A stretch of DNA of 64,000 nucleotides, from positions 47,011,595 through 47,075,594 of the forward strand of contig NW_020954585.1 of assembly GCF_900497805.2 (NCBI RefSeq), read 5' to 3'. This stretch comes from Vombatus ursinus. Its lineage: Eukaryota; Chordata; Mammalia; Diprotodontia; Vombatidae. Under the pieces are notes generated by a model. The model did not search any database, was not told the origin of the DNA, and saw only the letters and a program-made list of their open reading frames with translations. This document shows, one piece after another, positions 53,611-64,000 of the stretch (positions are counted from its first letter, which is position 1; the number at the start of each line of letters is the position of its first letter). The position numbers and the translations under genes were made by a program.

Positions 53611-53841
53611 GAAAATTCAGCATCAGTTACAGAAATTCAGCAGATTAAACAGGGTGCAGCGCCAGTGACCAATTCTAACTTCCTAGATTAGTGAAGGGAA
53701 AATTGTCTTCTGGGACTGAGGGACCTATAATTAATGATTACATAGGAAGAGAGATTGGACCTGTGATTTCACTGGTTCAGGGAATTCCAACACAAGGAAA
53801 ATCCTTCTACCAATGTAGGTCAGGAACTTCTCTGCAACTCA

Positions 53842-53999
53842 TAGTCATAGATTATCATGAACTCCTTCCCAGAATAATTTTTTAAATGCTTAAAACACAT
53901 AGAATTATAAAAGGAAACAAATTATATTTGTTTACCAAACATATTACCAAAATATATTAAAAATAAAACAAAACCAAGTTCACAGGTTAAGAACCCCTA
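53842..53999 (+). repeat. DNA-transposon-like relic, 'gggttNttaacct' family, copy 3
   Basis: 'ccagaataattttttaaatg', 'agaattataaaaggaaacaa' and 'ttcacaggttaagaacccct'. The left end is eroded. Confidence 0.65.
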
Positions 54000-54236
54000 T
54001 CTTAAAGAGGTTGTGACCTGTCTAGGGTGATAAGGCCAGTACGATTCCAGGTCTACATGACTTTTAAGGCCAGCTTTCTACACCACAATGACTCATAGCT
54101 ATGCATGAAAAATTTTTGGTTTTAACTAAAATCACACACACCAAAAAAGAACAGAAATATGTTAGTTATAGATCTCTTTTTTTTCTTAAGAAAAAAACAA
54201 AAAACAAAAAACCTTAGTCCCTTAAGGAAGCAAGAA

Positions 54237-54436
54237 CAGGGGTGAGAACCTGTAGCCTCGAGGTATGTGGCCTTCTAGGTCCTTGGGTTCAGCGTTTTGA
54301 CTAAGTCCACGTTTTACAGAACAAATCCTATTACTAAAGGGATTTATGCTGTGAAGTTTGGATTCAGTCAAAGGGCCACCACTTGAGGACCTAGAGGGCC
54401 ACACAAGACCTCTAGGCCAAAGGTTCCCCACCCCTG
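54237..54436. mobile_element. hAT-type MITE, 200 bp, palindromic
   Basis: Ends caggggtgagaacctgtagc and, reversed, caggggtggggaaccttt. The interior is also mirrored ('ggccttctaggtcc' and 'aggacctagagggcc'; 'acagaacaaatcc' and 'gggatttatgctgt'). A flanking 8-bp duplication is not recognisable. No coding capacity. Confidence 0.85.
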
Positions 54437-54478
54437 AAGGACACAGAGAAAGGTGAGGACCTGAAGAAGGATGCGCTT

Positions 54479-54505
54479 GTGTGTGTGTGTGTGTGTTTGT
54501 GTGAT
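54479..54505 (+). repeat. (GT)n microsatellite
   Basis: Short GT run with one TTT break. Confidence 0.9.
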
Positions 54506-54779
54506 CTATGTAAATACACACATGCATTCTACCTATCTATTGTTATGTGGGCATTAGTTACTAGTGCCCTGCTGCTTCTGAGAATAACTAGAGCACATCT
54601 TGGCAAGTCTATTGACCATTTCTTTGCCAATTAAAAAAAAACAACAACTAGCAAATCCATCAAAAAAGATTCATTACTTTTCTGTGTAAAATTAGATCTT
54701 TCAGATATTTCAAGACTGCACAAGGGCACCAACATTTAAGTGAGTCTGAGAAATATATTCATTAAACTTTTATTAAGAT

Positions 54780-54960
54780 CATAGAATGTTAGAAAAAAGA
54801 CTGAAAAGAACCATCCAGCCCTACACCCACATTTTCAGAGGAGGAAACTGACGTCCAGGGACATGAAATAACTGACTTGTTTTCTTGTCACATTGATATT
54901 GGAGCAGCTAGGATTCAGAACCCGGTTTCCTGACTTCTAGGCTAGTGTACTTTGCTCTGT
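54780..54960 (-). repeat. THER1/MIR-like CORE-SINE
   Basis: 'atcatagaatgttagaaaaa', 'ttcagaggaggaaactgacg' and 'cagaacccggtttcctgact' in reverse order. Confidence 0.65.
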
Positions 54961-55289
54961 AATCTACATTTTCGCCAGACCTCCCTATACTTAGGGACGT
55001 AAGTAGCGTAAAGGATAGTACTAACGTTGTAATTTGTTAAAACTTTTAAAAAAAAAATTAAATTCTAACTTGCCAGTAGCTTGGTTCAGCTTCTTTCTTC
55101 CAATATTTTGAAAGTATGGTCAAATGTATTAAGATTTAATTCCCACTGAAGAAAACATCATAGCACAGTCCCATTTTTTGGATTCTCATTATATGGCTTT
55201 TCACTTGAAGCCCTGAATGGTACTGGCAGGACTTTAGAGTTTTGAATTTCTTTATGCTCTGGTTATTCATATATGCCACATATTCCAGC

Positions 55290-55405
55290 TAAACTGTAGG
55301 CTCTGTAAAAGCAGAGACTCTGTTGCATCTGATAATGTTTTCCCGAAAATACGTAGTACAGTGACCTGCACAAAATGGGTGCTTTTTAAGTATCTGTTTT
55401 ACTAA
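55290..55405 (+). repeat. L2/MIR-class 3' end fragment
   Basis: 'aactgtaggctctgtaaaag', 'cgtagtacagtgacctgcac' and 'aaaatgggtgctttttaagt' fit an L2 tail. Confidence 0.5.
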
Positions 55406-55476
55406 ATCAAATAATACAAATTAGTGCAACAATACAAACAGTGTACCCAATAATTGTTCAAGATGATGAGGATAAC

Positions 55477-55505
55477 GATAATGATGATGATGATGATGAT
55501 GATGG
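55477..55505 (+). repeat. (GAT)n microsatellite
   Basis: About eight GAT/TGA units. Confidence 0.93.
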
Positions 55506-55626
55506 AGATGAATGGTGCTGATTCTCTTTGTTCTTATTTTTTTTCTATATGTTAATAAAAAGGTAATTAGTGACCATATAAAAAATAGAGGTGGAGATTA
55601 CCATCAGCCAGCATAGATCCAGTGGG

Positions 55627-55822
55627 ACGGTGGTATCAAACTCAAATAGAAATTATCCCTGTGGGCCACACACTGACTTAGAAAAACACAAATTAACATT
55701 ATCTATATTGTATTGTACTTTTTTGTTTTGATAAATATTTCCTAATTACATTTTAATCTGAATTAGGCTTCACTAGGCAGTGTTTTAGCCTGCATTGCAT
55801 ATTTGACATCACTACATTTGGA
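55627..55822. repeat. hAT-like MITE relic
   Basis: Left end 'ggtggtatcaaactcaaata' and right end 'tatttgacatcac' are degenerate inverted copies. The interior 'ttaacattatctatattgta' and 'ttacattttaatctgaatta' fit a known mammalian MITE pattern as I recall it. Confidence 0.5.
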
Positions 55823-55838
55823 ACAAGTCATCTTAGAC

Positions 55839-56031
55839 TGGGAGTTCTTAATCTTGGGCCCATGAACTTATACTTTTTCTTAATTTTTTGATGATTTTAC
55901 TTCAATATATTTGATTTCCTTTGTAATCTTAATAATTTTATTCATTTAAAAAACATTTATTCTGAGAAAGTTCATAGGTTTTACCAGAATGTCAGAGGGG
56001 TCTAACATACAAAAAAGGTTATAAACCCCTC
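55839..56031 (-). repeat. DNA-transposon-like relic, 'gggttNttaacct' family, copy 4 (reversed)
   Basis: 'gggagttcttaatcttgggc' at the left. The interior 'tgatttcctttgtaatctta' is the reverse of the 'gattacaaaggaaa' interior of copy 1. Right end 'aaaggttataaacccct'. Confidence 0.65.
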
Positions 56032-56039
56032 TTCTAGAC

Positions 56040-57390
56040 TAAATCAGGGAAACATGTAGACACTGTACTGCTGGATTCAATCAGGCATTTGACAACATTT
56101 GATAAAGTCTTTTGAAATCCTTTTGAAGAAGTTGAAGGGTATGGTCTGAGTGATAGCATAGTTAGGTAGATTTGGAATGGAGGGAGAGAGTGGACCCAAG
56201 GAGCAGATTAATGGCTCTACTTCAACCTGGATATAGATATCTAATGGAATCCCTGCCCTCTTTTCCACATTCTTATCAATGACTTTTATAAAGGCTTGGA
56301 TGGCATGCTACACAAGTTTGCAGCTCGGGAGAAAACAGAAGTGTGACAGCTAACTCACTGAATGACAGAATTGGGATCCAAAAAGAGCATGACAGACATG
56401 AATGATATTAAATCCTGCAAGGTAGAATTTAATAAGGAGGCACTTAATATGGAGGATACATTGGAAGGAGTCCTAAATTTGGAATCAGAGAACCCAGGCC
56501 CTGTTTTTTCTACTTACTGCTTGTGTGACCTTGGACAAGTCACTTAATCATCTCTGAGTTTCAGTTTCCTCATCTATAAAACGAAGAGATTGGGCTAATA
56601 ACCCCTAAGGTCCCTTAACGCTCTATATCTATGATCCTAAAGGTCTACACGTAGGCTAAAAAAATTGCACAAGTACTGTTTGGAAAGATACTGTAAGTAA
56701 CAGTTTTTATGAAAATATGTTGTACATGATAGGTGTTCAATAAATGTTTGAATTGATTTGAAAAGCCCTAGGACTTTTATTGTAACTAAAAAATTCAATA
56801 TGAGCCAGCAATATGACATGGCAGCCAAAAAAGTTAATGCCCTTATTGGGTGCATCAGAGCCCAGAACAGGGAAAGTTATGGCCTCTCAGTACTCTACCC
56901 CCATATACTCATGTTCAGGTACAGGCCCCATATTTTAGGAAGGATATTAACAAGCTGGAGAAGGGCCAGGACAGATAAAGGGCTTTGAAATCCTGGATTT
57001 ACATGTATGTGTTTTGAAGAAACTTGAGATATTTGGCCTAGAAGACTTCTTGGGGAATATGATGGCTGTCTCAAAGTATTTAACTGGCTGTCATATAGAA
57101 GAGGATTTAGATTTGTTTTATTTATGCCAGAGGGCACATCTAGGAGCAGTGCATGACAATGACAAAAAATATATACTTTAGCTTAATATAAAGAAAAATT
57201 AGCTGTCCCAGAACTGGATGGGCTACGCTTAGGAGACAATGGGTATCTCCCTACTGAAGGTCTTTTAAATATAAATTGGATAATCACTTGTCAGAGATGC
57301 TGTAGAGAGGTTTCCTCCATAGGTACAGATTAGACTAGATGACAACTCAGGTCTTTTCCAATTCAGATTCTTCAATTCTATGATTTTTAG
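56040..57390 (+). mobile_element. L3/CR1 LINE ORF2 tail and 3' end, split by a THER1-like SINE
   Basis: 'cacattcttatcaatgactt', 'ttggatggcatgctacacaa', then 'aatatgacatggcagccaaa', 'ggaaggatattaacaagctg', 'atgatggctgtctcaaagta' and the 3' tail 'gactagatgacaactcaggt' to 'caattctatgattttt'. This is the order of marsupial L3/CR1 elements; frames are broken. A SINE relic occupies about 56450-56650. Confidence 0.82.
56450..56650 (+). repeat. THER1/MIR SINE within the L3/CR1 element
   Basis: 'gaatcagagaacccaggccc', 'tgtgaccttggacaagtcac', 'gtttcctcatctataaaacg' and 'aaggtcccttaacgctctat' in forward order. Confidence 0.8.
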
Positions 57391-58164
57391 CCATTATGTA
57401 ACTATTATGGAACTCTGTATGACTCTGCTATTATTCCACTTAATGTGGCCTGCTTCTTGTTCCCTATTTATTAGTGGACTGGTAGAAATCCATTTCAGTC
57501 TAACTTCTAGGAATTGTATTGGGATAGAGAAAGAACTATAATATATCTTATTTATTAAAATCTAACCAGTATACCATTGGGCTGATATTTTTCTATCTTT
57601 TAGATTGAAAGGAGCTAGAGGCTAAAGTTTAGTCATGTCCCTAGACATAGCCAGTCACCCCATCCTGTGGTTAGTGTTCCTACAAAAAGTTTGCTGAATT
57701 AGCAACAGCAGCTTTTAGAGAACTGGAAGAAAGACACTGTGTTCCTGGTAAGAGCTACTGGAGCAAGGATTCGTAAAATAGCTAATCCAAAATCCTGTTT
57801 TAGTGACCTACGCCTCTTAGTGGAACATACGGGAATTTGAGAAAAGAGAGCTTTAATAAAGGGAACAAAAGGTAAAAAGGACTGTAGGTAAGTTGATTAT
57901 AGTGTATTCAGCATCTGTATTATTTATAATTTCTTTAGCAGGCCTTTTATTCTTTCATTACAAATAGGGAAAGCTGAGAGAACACTTTTTAATATTGTTT
58001 TCCAGGCAGTCTTAAGTTTCCATTCTCAAATAGAAATATCCAAAATATACTCTCTTTACAAACTGAATCCCTGAACTGAGTTTTATCTATCTCTACATAA
58101 CTATCTATGCATGTAATTTTTTAAAAAGAGGTCTCTGCAATATGGTATTTGATGTGACAGATCT

Positions 58165-58262
58165 CTAAGGGGATTTGTTCTGTGTAGTCTGCATTCAAAG
58201 GGCCACACTTAAGGACCTAAAGGGCCACACGTGACCTTGAGGCTGCAGGTTCCCCACCCCGT
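58165..58262 (-). repeat. Half copy of the 54.2-kb hAT MITE
   Basis: 'ggggatttgttctgtgtagt', 'tcaaagggccacacttaagg', 'acctaaagggccacacgtga' and 'gcaggttccccacccc' match one half of 54237-54436. The other half is missing. Confidence 0.8.
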
Positions 58263-59589
58263 CAGCTTCTTCTTGCTTCCTCTGAGTTATCTGATTGAAA
58301 AATCTTAAGATCTCTATCCCCCAGTCATGTGCCCACATGCTGTCACATGCCTACATAAATGTAACACAACACACCTATTAATGGAGGCAGTCCCGCCTCA
58401 CAGGAAGACATAAGCTAAAAACACCAAACAGGAACCTTTAAGAATAGCTTACTGATATTAACATAACATTTAACAATAGTTAACACCCAAACCTAATGTG
58501 TTATTCCTTTTAAATTCTAGAAAATTTGTTATTAATTATGATACTTCCAATAAAAAACTATGAACATTTTTATTTTCTAAACCAAAGGATTAAACAAAAC
58601 TTGTTTATGTTGTAGTAAGTAGTTTTCTTTATGATTTATGGCAAAGGAATCTCTGGAGAAACTGAAACAATAGTGGAAGACACCAGCACAAAAACTACTT
58701 TATTTTACATTTATATCAGGGAGAAGGTCCTAGAAGTTTTTGTAGAACAGAGTTGCTTTTTATTTTCTAGAATCCTTGAGATGGGGAGTGAGGGCAGTCA
58801 GGCTAGAAGGTCCACAGATTTGTGAAATCAGTTCTGCAACTGATCAAGTGAAGTGGTTTTGTTTGTTTGTTTTTTGGGGGTGGGATGAGTAATGATTTCT
58901 GAACCTAAATACTATACTGTTCCTCAAAATAATTTCTGGAACCCAGGAAAAGAATGTAACTTAAGAGTCTTTTAAAAAACAAGATAGTCTTGAAAGACTC
59001 AAGAGGTTATGGAGATTAATGAAAAAGAGCATTTCTAATGTAGATTCAGTACCCAACAATCTTTAATCAAAGTCACAAATTTTCATAGGCGGAAAATTTA
59101 ATATGAAAATTGTCAGTGTTTCAAAGTAATAAAGACCTAACCTGGCACGGCAAATGCCAAAACATCTCTAAAAGTCTGGTGTTACAGTGCCTCAAATAAC
59201 TTATTTTGCAATATTCATGTTCAGATTTGGGAGTAAATGACTTCCTTGTGTTAGCAGCCACCTTTTTCAGGCTTGATTTTTTTTTTTTTTTTTTTTTTGC
59301 CAATACCGGAATCACCAAGAGAAACTTTTGTACAAGAAGTTACATAATCCTAAACTCTGGCCCTTTTCTTTGTGTGCAATGTTTTTAAATGGTCCTTTAG
59401 TGCACTGTAACTACAGGACAGAGTTTTCTGAAATCCTAACTCAGAAAGACACATACAAAATGAGCTTCTAACTTCGTAAAATCCTGTAAATGATTAACCA
59501 GTTTACCTTCTCTCACACACAAAAAAATCACCCCTCTTTAAAAATGGAGAAACAGATTTATAAAGTAGTACTGCAGAGGAAGTTTATTT

Positions 59590-60680
59590 TGTTTCCTTAA
59601 GTTCATTCAGGGGAAAGGGGGAGCGGCGGCGGGGGGGGGGGGGGGGGGGGGGGGGCAACCCTGGTTCGCCTGGTAAACCTATAGGGAAGCAAACTACAGA
59701 GTAAACAGAAGGCATGGGGAGGGTCAGGAGGGAAGGGCTGGAACAGTTTATTTTGAAGTGTACCTGGGTTACTGCGTCCCAGCAGGTAATAGCCTGTCTC
59801 TTAAGTTTGAACAAGGAGAGGGAGGGGTGAGCGGGGAGGCGGAGTCAGAGGAAACCGGCTCCAAAAAGGAAACTAACCCATACAGAGCCAGAGAGCTTCC
59901 CACCGCCACAATTTTCCAGCAGCCAATCAGAGAAGAGCGAGGCGAACACACACCAAATTAGGAAAGTAAACACTGGGGGGGAGGAGCGGACCCCCGGGAA
60001 CGCGGCGCGGAGGCCCGCGGAGGCCAGGCCGGAGGGCGGAAGGGAGCAGAGGCGCCGCTGCCGGGGGCTGCGGGGCGGGCCGCGTCCTCTCGCTGAGCTC
60101 GCTGGGACCGGGCAGCACGCGGCTTAACGGCCTGTAGATGACCAGCGGTCACAGTTACCCTTTAAGGGCAGGAAAGTGCAGACAAACGGCTTCTATTCTC
60201 CGGCTGGGCAGGGGTCAGGCGGGAGGCCGGGAAGGGCCGGGGAGTGAATGTTGGTAAACAAGGGCTCCACCCCAACCACAGACACGCCAAAGGAAAAGAG
60301 CTTGGCGGCCAAACCTCAAGAGGCTGTGGGGGTTTCAAAGAGTCGATTGAATTCTGCTGTGCTAAAGACAAACGGATGTAAACGGAAATCTTTGTAACTC
60401 GGCATCCAAGGCCTCAAGTGACAAGTCCAGTTTCAGTTTCCCACTTTTTCACCGAATCGTTTCTAGATGGTCCACACCGACGGCTGGGGCTCTAGAGGAA
60501 GTGAGGGCGAAAAGGTCTGAATGGAAACTGGCCAAGGCTGGCCAGGGACCCTCCCAGTCCCAATCGCTTCATCAAAGCGAGGAGGTTAAACAGCCAACCT
60601 TTGGGCCTGACCAGGGCCGGACCACATGTGCACCTACAGCCGCCTTCCTAGAAGAGTCACTGAAGGTGTGTGTTTAAGTC
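59590..60680. promoter_or_regulatory. Intronic CpG island, candidate internal promoter
   Basis: CpG-dense block, densest at 59980-60130, alone in AT-rich intron sequence. Promoter-type sites include a CCAAT box 'agccaatcag' (59921-59930; read on minus as ATTGGCT) and a GC-box-like 'gggaggcgg' (59834-59842). A run of 25 G lies at 59631-59655. On the minus strand a possible donor CAG|GTACAC is seen near 59760, which could end a non-coding first exon for an N-truncated FOXK1 transcript. Pro/Ala-rich frames here do not resemble FOXK1 exon 1. Direction and use are not known. Confidence 0.6.
59631..59655 (+). repeat. (G)25 homopolymer
   Basis: 25 consecutive G preceded by 'gagcggcggc'. Its length may be an assembly estimate. 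Confidence 0.9.
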
Positions 60681-61084
60681 GGCTTAAGAAAACATTTTTT
60701 TTCTCTGCTCTTTTATAAAACACCACTTTCCTTTTGATGCCAGAGTGGCAAGATTATAAACAGTTTTATATGACTATCTTAAGTTAACTGCTTTATTAAC
60801 TAGAATGCCACTGAGAAACACATTTTTGTAAATCCCAAAGCAAAAGAACATCGCCAATAACAAAAACATAAGCAGTAAAAAAAAAAAAAAGCCCATAAAC
60901 ACAAATCCGAGCACTTTCCTTTATCTCAAAGGATGCAATCTGACTGGATTAAATTGATCATTAAAATTCTTTTCCTTGACTTCTCAAGGCTAGGATATTA
61001 CCCCATGACTACTTATACTAATACAGCAGCTCACATTTCTGTACTATTTAAAAATTTACAAAGTGATTTCCTCAAAACTTTGTG

Positions 61085-61175
61085 AGTGGTGCAAATATGT
61101 TATCCACTTTACAGGTGAGGAAACAGAGGCTCACAGAAGCTAAGTGACCCAAGATCACAATGATCCTAAAAATTC
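61085..61175 (-). repeat. MIR relic
   Basis: 'ctttacaggtgaggaaacag' and 'gctaagtgacccaagatcac' in reverse MIR order. Confidence 0.7.
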
Positions 61176-61504
61176 TTAATCTGATTTCAACCATTTTTTG
61201 ACGATCTTCATTCCAGGTATTTTAAGATTACGGTCTGTGTCTTATTTCATTTTATTATCCCTAACCTGTGATAGTTTCTTGCATATAATAACTGCTCATA
61301 TAACTTGCATATAATAACTGTTATAATCAATTGTTAAATCACTGCTTCTTGAACTGAAACCTGGCATCTATTTTCCCACTGTGCATTAGCACTTCATAAA
61401 ATAATCAAACTCTCTTATATGGAAGGGAACTTCCAGTATCCAATTCAATGCATGCTTATTTTAAACATTTCTAAACAAGTAATTATCTAACTTCTGGTCT
61501 GAAG

Positions 61505-61615
61505 GCTTCCTTATGAGCCAAAGCCAGCAAGTGTCAGAGGCTAGACTTGAACTCAGGTTCTCCAGCGTAGGAGGTCAGCTCTCTCTCCATGATACCACAA
61601 TACTCTCACGAATGT
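61505..61615 (-). repeat. Old SINE relic
   Basis: 'agcaagtgtcagaggctaga' and 'cttgaactcaggttctccag' resemble the reversed middle of a tRNA-SINE. Confidence 0.55.
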
Positions 61616-61649
61616 GTATGTATACACAGACACACGTATGTTATCATTT

Positions 61650-61995
61650 TAGGATCAAAGCTCTAGAACTGAGAGGTATTTCAAAAGACATCAAGTCAGG
61701 GCAGCTAGGTGGTGCAGGGGATAAGCTCCAGCCTTAGATTCAGGAGGACCTGAGTTCACATCTGGCCTCAGACACATAACACTTACTAGCTGTGTGACCC
61801 CTGGCAAGTCACTTAACCCCATTGCCTAGCCAAAAAAAAAAAAAAAAGACATCAAGTCCAACCCTTTTATTTTACAGATAAAGGACCTGAGGTCCATGGA
61901 AGCAAAATGTCTTGCTCAAGGTCAGACAGGAAATAAACATCAGGGAAGGATTTAAACCCAGGTCCTGTATACCATGCTATCTCCATAATTATTAT
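61650..61995 (-). repeat. THER1/MIR SINE split by a younger SINE
   Basis: 'atcaaagctctagaactgag' before and 'tttattttacagataaagga', 'caaggtcagacaggaaataa', 'aacccaggtcctgtatacca' after the insertion at 61698-61843. Confidence 0.75.
61698..61843 (+). mobile_element. WSINE1-type SINE
   Basis: 'agggcagctaggtggtgcag' to A-tail. Perfect 15-bp duplication aaaagacatcaagtc at 61683-61697 and 61844-61858. Inserted into an older THER1/MIR copy. Confidence 0.97.
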
Positions 61996-62850
61996 AAGAT
62001 TTCTAAGTTGTCACTATTTCACCAGGATAAGAAAAACAAAAGCAAATTAAGAGATGTTGTATTAATGCAAATCAGGAAGCTAAATACTATAGTCCTGACT
62101 ACAAAAGGACCAATAATCTAATCATTTTTAGTTATTATGAAAAGGGTGTTATATAAACGCAAAGTAATAAAAGTGTCTTCGCCAAGATTCCTACTTATTC
62201 AGAGCAGACATTTAAATATTTGAATGTTAACTACAGTTTCACATAATTTTTAAAAATGTTCTCCCAAATGGTACATTTTCTGAATTGCAAACCAAAATGA
62301 CCTCCATGATTTAAACTATAGTCACATATTTTTGAAAGTGTTAATATAATCAGTGGTTTTAAAATTCAAGAGACATTTAACCTACTGAAGATTAAATCTA
62401 TTAAAACAAATCTTTCACTATTTAAGAATTTTCTAAAATCAAATACTGAAAGAGGGGAGCCAATGTGTTGGGTTTGAAATATTTTTGATGCATAGTGGCT
62501 TTTACTGTAATGGTAACTAATATATATTTTTCTCTCTTTGATTTAGATGAGAAGTCAGGGTCTGGGAAGGTTGGTTTAGAGTATGAAAAGGAAAAGGGAA
62601 GTTACTGAGGATTACTGTGCTATAGTAATTACATGTCCATTGCTGGGCCAGAATTGCTGGGAGGATCTAACGGAAAAATGAATAAGAGAAATAGCTTGTA
62701 ATATAAAGTAGAATTTGCCATGATGGGCAAACATCTTCCAGAATCTGCCTAGCCCTACTAGGGAGAAGAACAATAGTTTGGTTACCCTTTAGAATTAACA
62801 GATAGAAATCCTAATCATATTCTACTCAAAGGTATTCCACTAGGCCCTCT

Positions 62851-63005
62851 TTTTTTTTTTTTTTTGGTAAAGCAATTGGGGTTAAGTGACTTGCCCAAGG
62901 TCACACAGGTAGTACATGTCAAGCGTTTGGTCTGAGGCCGGATTTGAACTCAGGTCCTCCTGACTTCAGGACCGACGCTCTATCCACTGAGCCACCGAGC
63001 TGCCC
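62851..63005 (-). mobile_element. WSINE1-type SINE
   Basis: T-run, 'ggtaaagcaattggggttaa' to 'gccaccgagctgccc'. Perfect 10-bp duplication taggccctct at 62841-62850 and 63006-63015. Confidence 0.97.
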
Positions 63006-63344
63006 TAGGCCCTCTTAATTTGCTGTGTGCTGTGCAAACTTCTTGCCTAAAATTAATACTGAAATTTTCTGGCATTTCAGTCAATTCATCTATATATTCC
63101 TGTCCAGCTGAAATGAGCCTGTCAATTTATTTGCTAGACGAAATTACAGTAACACAGGTTGACTTTTAACTGGAGACATATCCCACAAAACCAAGACCAC
63201 ACAGGTGTCACTTCAATAGCAACAACTCATTTTGGTTTTTTCATTTGTCTTTTCTATCAGATTCTTTACTTATACTATATTAAAGATTTCTGGAATGGCT
63301 TTCCACTTTAGTTAAAAGTTTCCCAAACGAGGTGGGTAAACAAA

Positions 63345-63480
63345 TCATATCAATTAAGTAAACATTTCCCTCAATTCAACCAACAATTATCAAGTTATTA
63401 TGTGTAGTTTACTGTGCTAGGCAACAGATAAGAGTGATACAAGGAGTTTACAACCTGACAAAAGGGCAAGACAAATGCTA
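63345..63480 (+). repeat. L2/MIR-class end fragment
   Basis: 'caattaagtaaacatttccc', 'tagtttactgtgctaggcaa' and 'aaggagtttacaacctgaca' keep the order of a common mammalian repeat tail. Confidence 0.45.
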
Positions 63481-64000
63481 ATTATCAATCCAGTCTTGTG
63501 GCAAGTAATTCAAATACAGATTGTTTTTCTCTGTATTTGTACTGTATTTATACTTTAAGTATAGACCCAAGAAGAGATCCAAACAGAGTGGTCTGAGGCA
63601 GTCAAAGAGACTGCTTATAGTTGGAGGGCTTGAGGAAAACTTCACAGGGATGGAACCAGAGTAGGATTTGAAGGAATGAAAGGACTTCAACAAGTAAAGT
63701 CTACAGTAGTGGTAGTGAAAAGAAAAGAGCAGAGCATTACTGCAGGTATGGGTAAGTTCATACATAAATGCAGAGAAGCATGGGAGATCTAGATGGATTA
63801 GGAAATTTATGGTAAAGAGTTTGATTTGGCTGGGACATAAAGGATAGCAGCATGCAAAGTTTGTGTTTTATTCATTAAACAACAAGGAATCAATGCAGGT
63901 TTTTGAAAAGAGGAGATTCATGATCAGACCTATGTATTAGGAAGATTATTCTGGAAGTGGTAAGGAGAGATTGAAATAGTGATCAGAGGCAGGAAGACTT

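Noticed and set aside
59927-60152. Pro/Ala/Arg-rich minus-strand frames in the intronic CpG island, considered as FOXK1 exon 1
   Set aside because: No FHA motif (GRNSSQ, SRRH) and no match to the known N-terminus. Two frames are open over the same bases, which points to composition.

Overview
The window is mammalian nuclear DNA, almost certainly from a marsupial and probably an Australian (australidelphian) one. The host marker is a young tRNA-derived SINE (core 'gggcagctaggtggcgcagt', ending 'ccccaattgcctca' plus A-tail, WSINE1-type). It occurs nine times, several copies with perfect target-site duplications. Marsupial-style L1, L2, L3/CR1, MIR/THER1 and hAT relics fit the same origin. The species cannot be fixed from sequence alone.

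Two protein-coding genes lie in tandem on the minus strand. FOXK1 enters from the right: seven consecutive exons (3 to 9 if the gene has the usual nine) lie between 48,380 and 42,024. They encode the whole forkhead DNA-binding domain and the C-terminal tail. A long, repeat-poor probable 3' UTR runs left from 42,023 towards about 32 kb. The FHA-domain exons are not seen and should lie beyond 64,000. AP5Z1 (adaptor complex AP-5, zeta subunit) follows downstream: its CpG-rich promoter and 41-nt first coding exon are at 8.5 kb, exon 2 at 1.6-1.7 kb, exon 3 at 0.8-1.0 kb, and the rest is off the left edge. FOXK1 followed by AP5Z1 on one strand is the order known from human chromosome 7, which supports both calls. 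All splice sites and phases were checked by hand and join in frame.

Region by region: 1-8.5 kb is the AP5Z1 5' part, with a large inverted repeat (arms about 327 bp) in intron 1 around an L1 fragment. 8.3-8.9 kb is the AP5Z1 promoter island. 9-32 kb is intergenic and dense in repeats: L2, an ancient LTR retrovirus fossil (12.1-17.8 kb), an old L1 carrying an RPS17 processed pseudogene, and a near full-length L1 (22.4-28.9 kb) inserted into the 5' end of the old L1. 32-48.4 kb is FOXK1 3' UTR and exons. 48.4-64 kb is a FOXK1 intron with L3/CR1, L2 and several hAT-like relics. That intron also holds an isolated CpG island at 59.6-60.7 kb with no coding exon, a candidate internal promoter.

The observations most worth following are the intronic inverted repeat that abuts the AP5Z1 exon 2 branch site, the orphan CpG island with its 25-base G run, the L1-in-L1 nest, and the 31-kb interval over FOXK1 that has no young SINE. 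No CRISPR array, prokaryotic operon or clearly new protein system was found.
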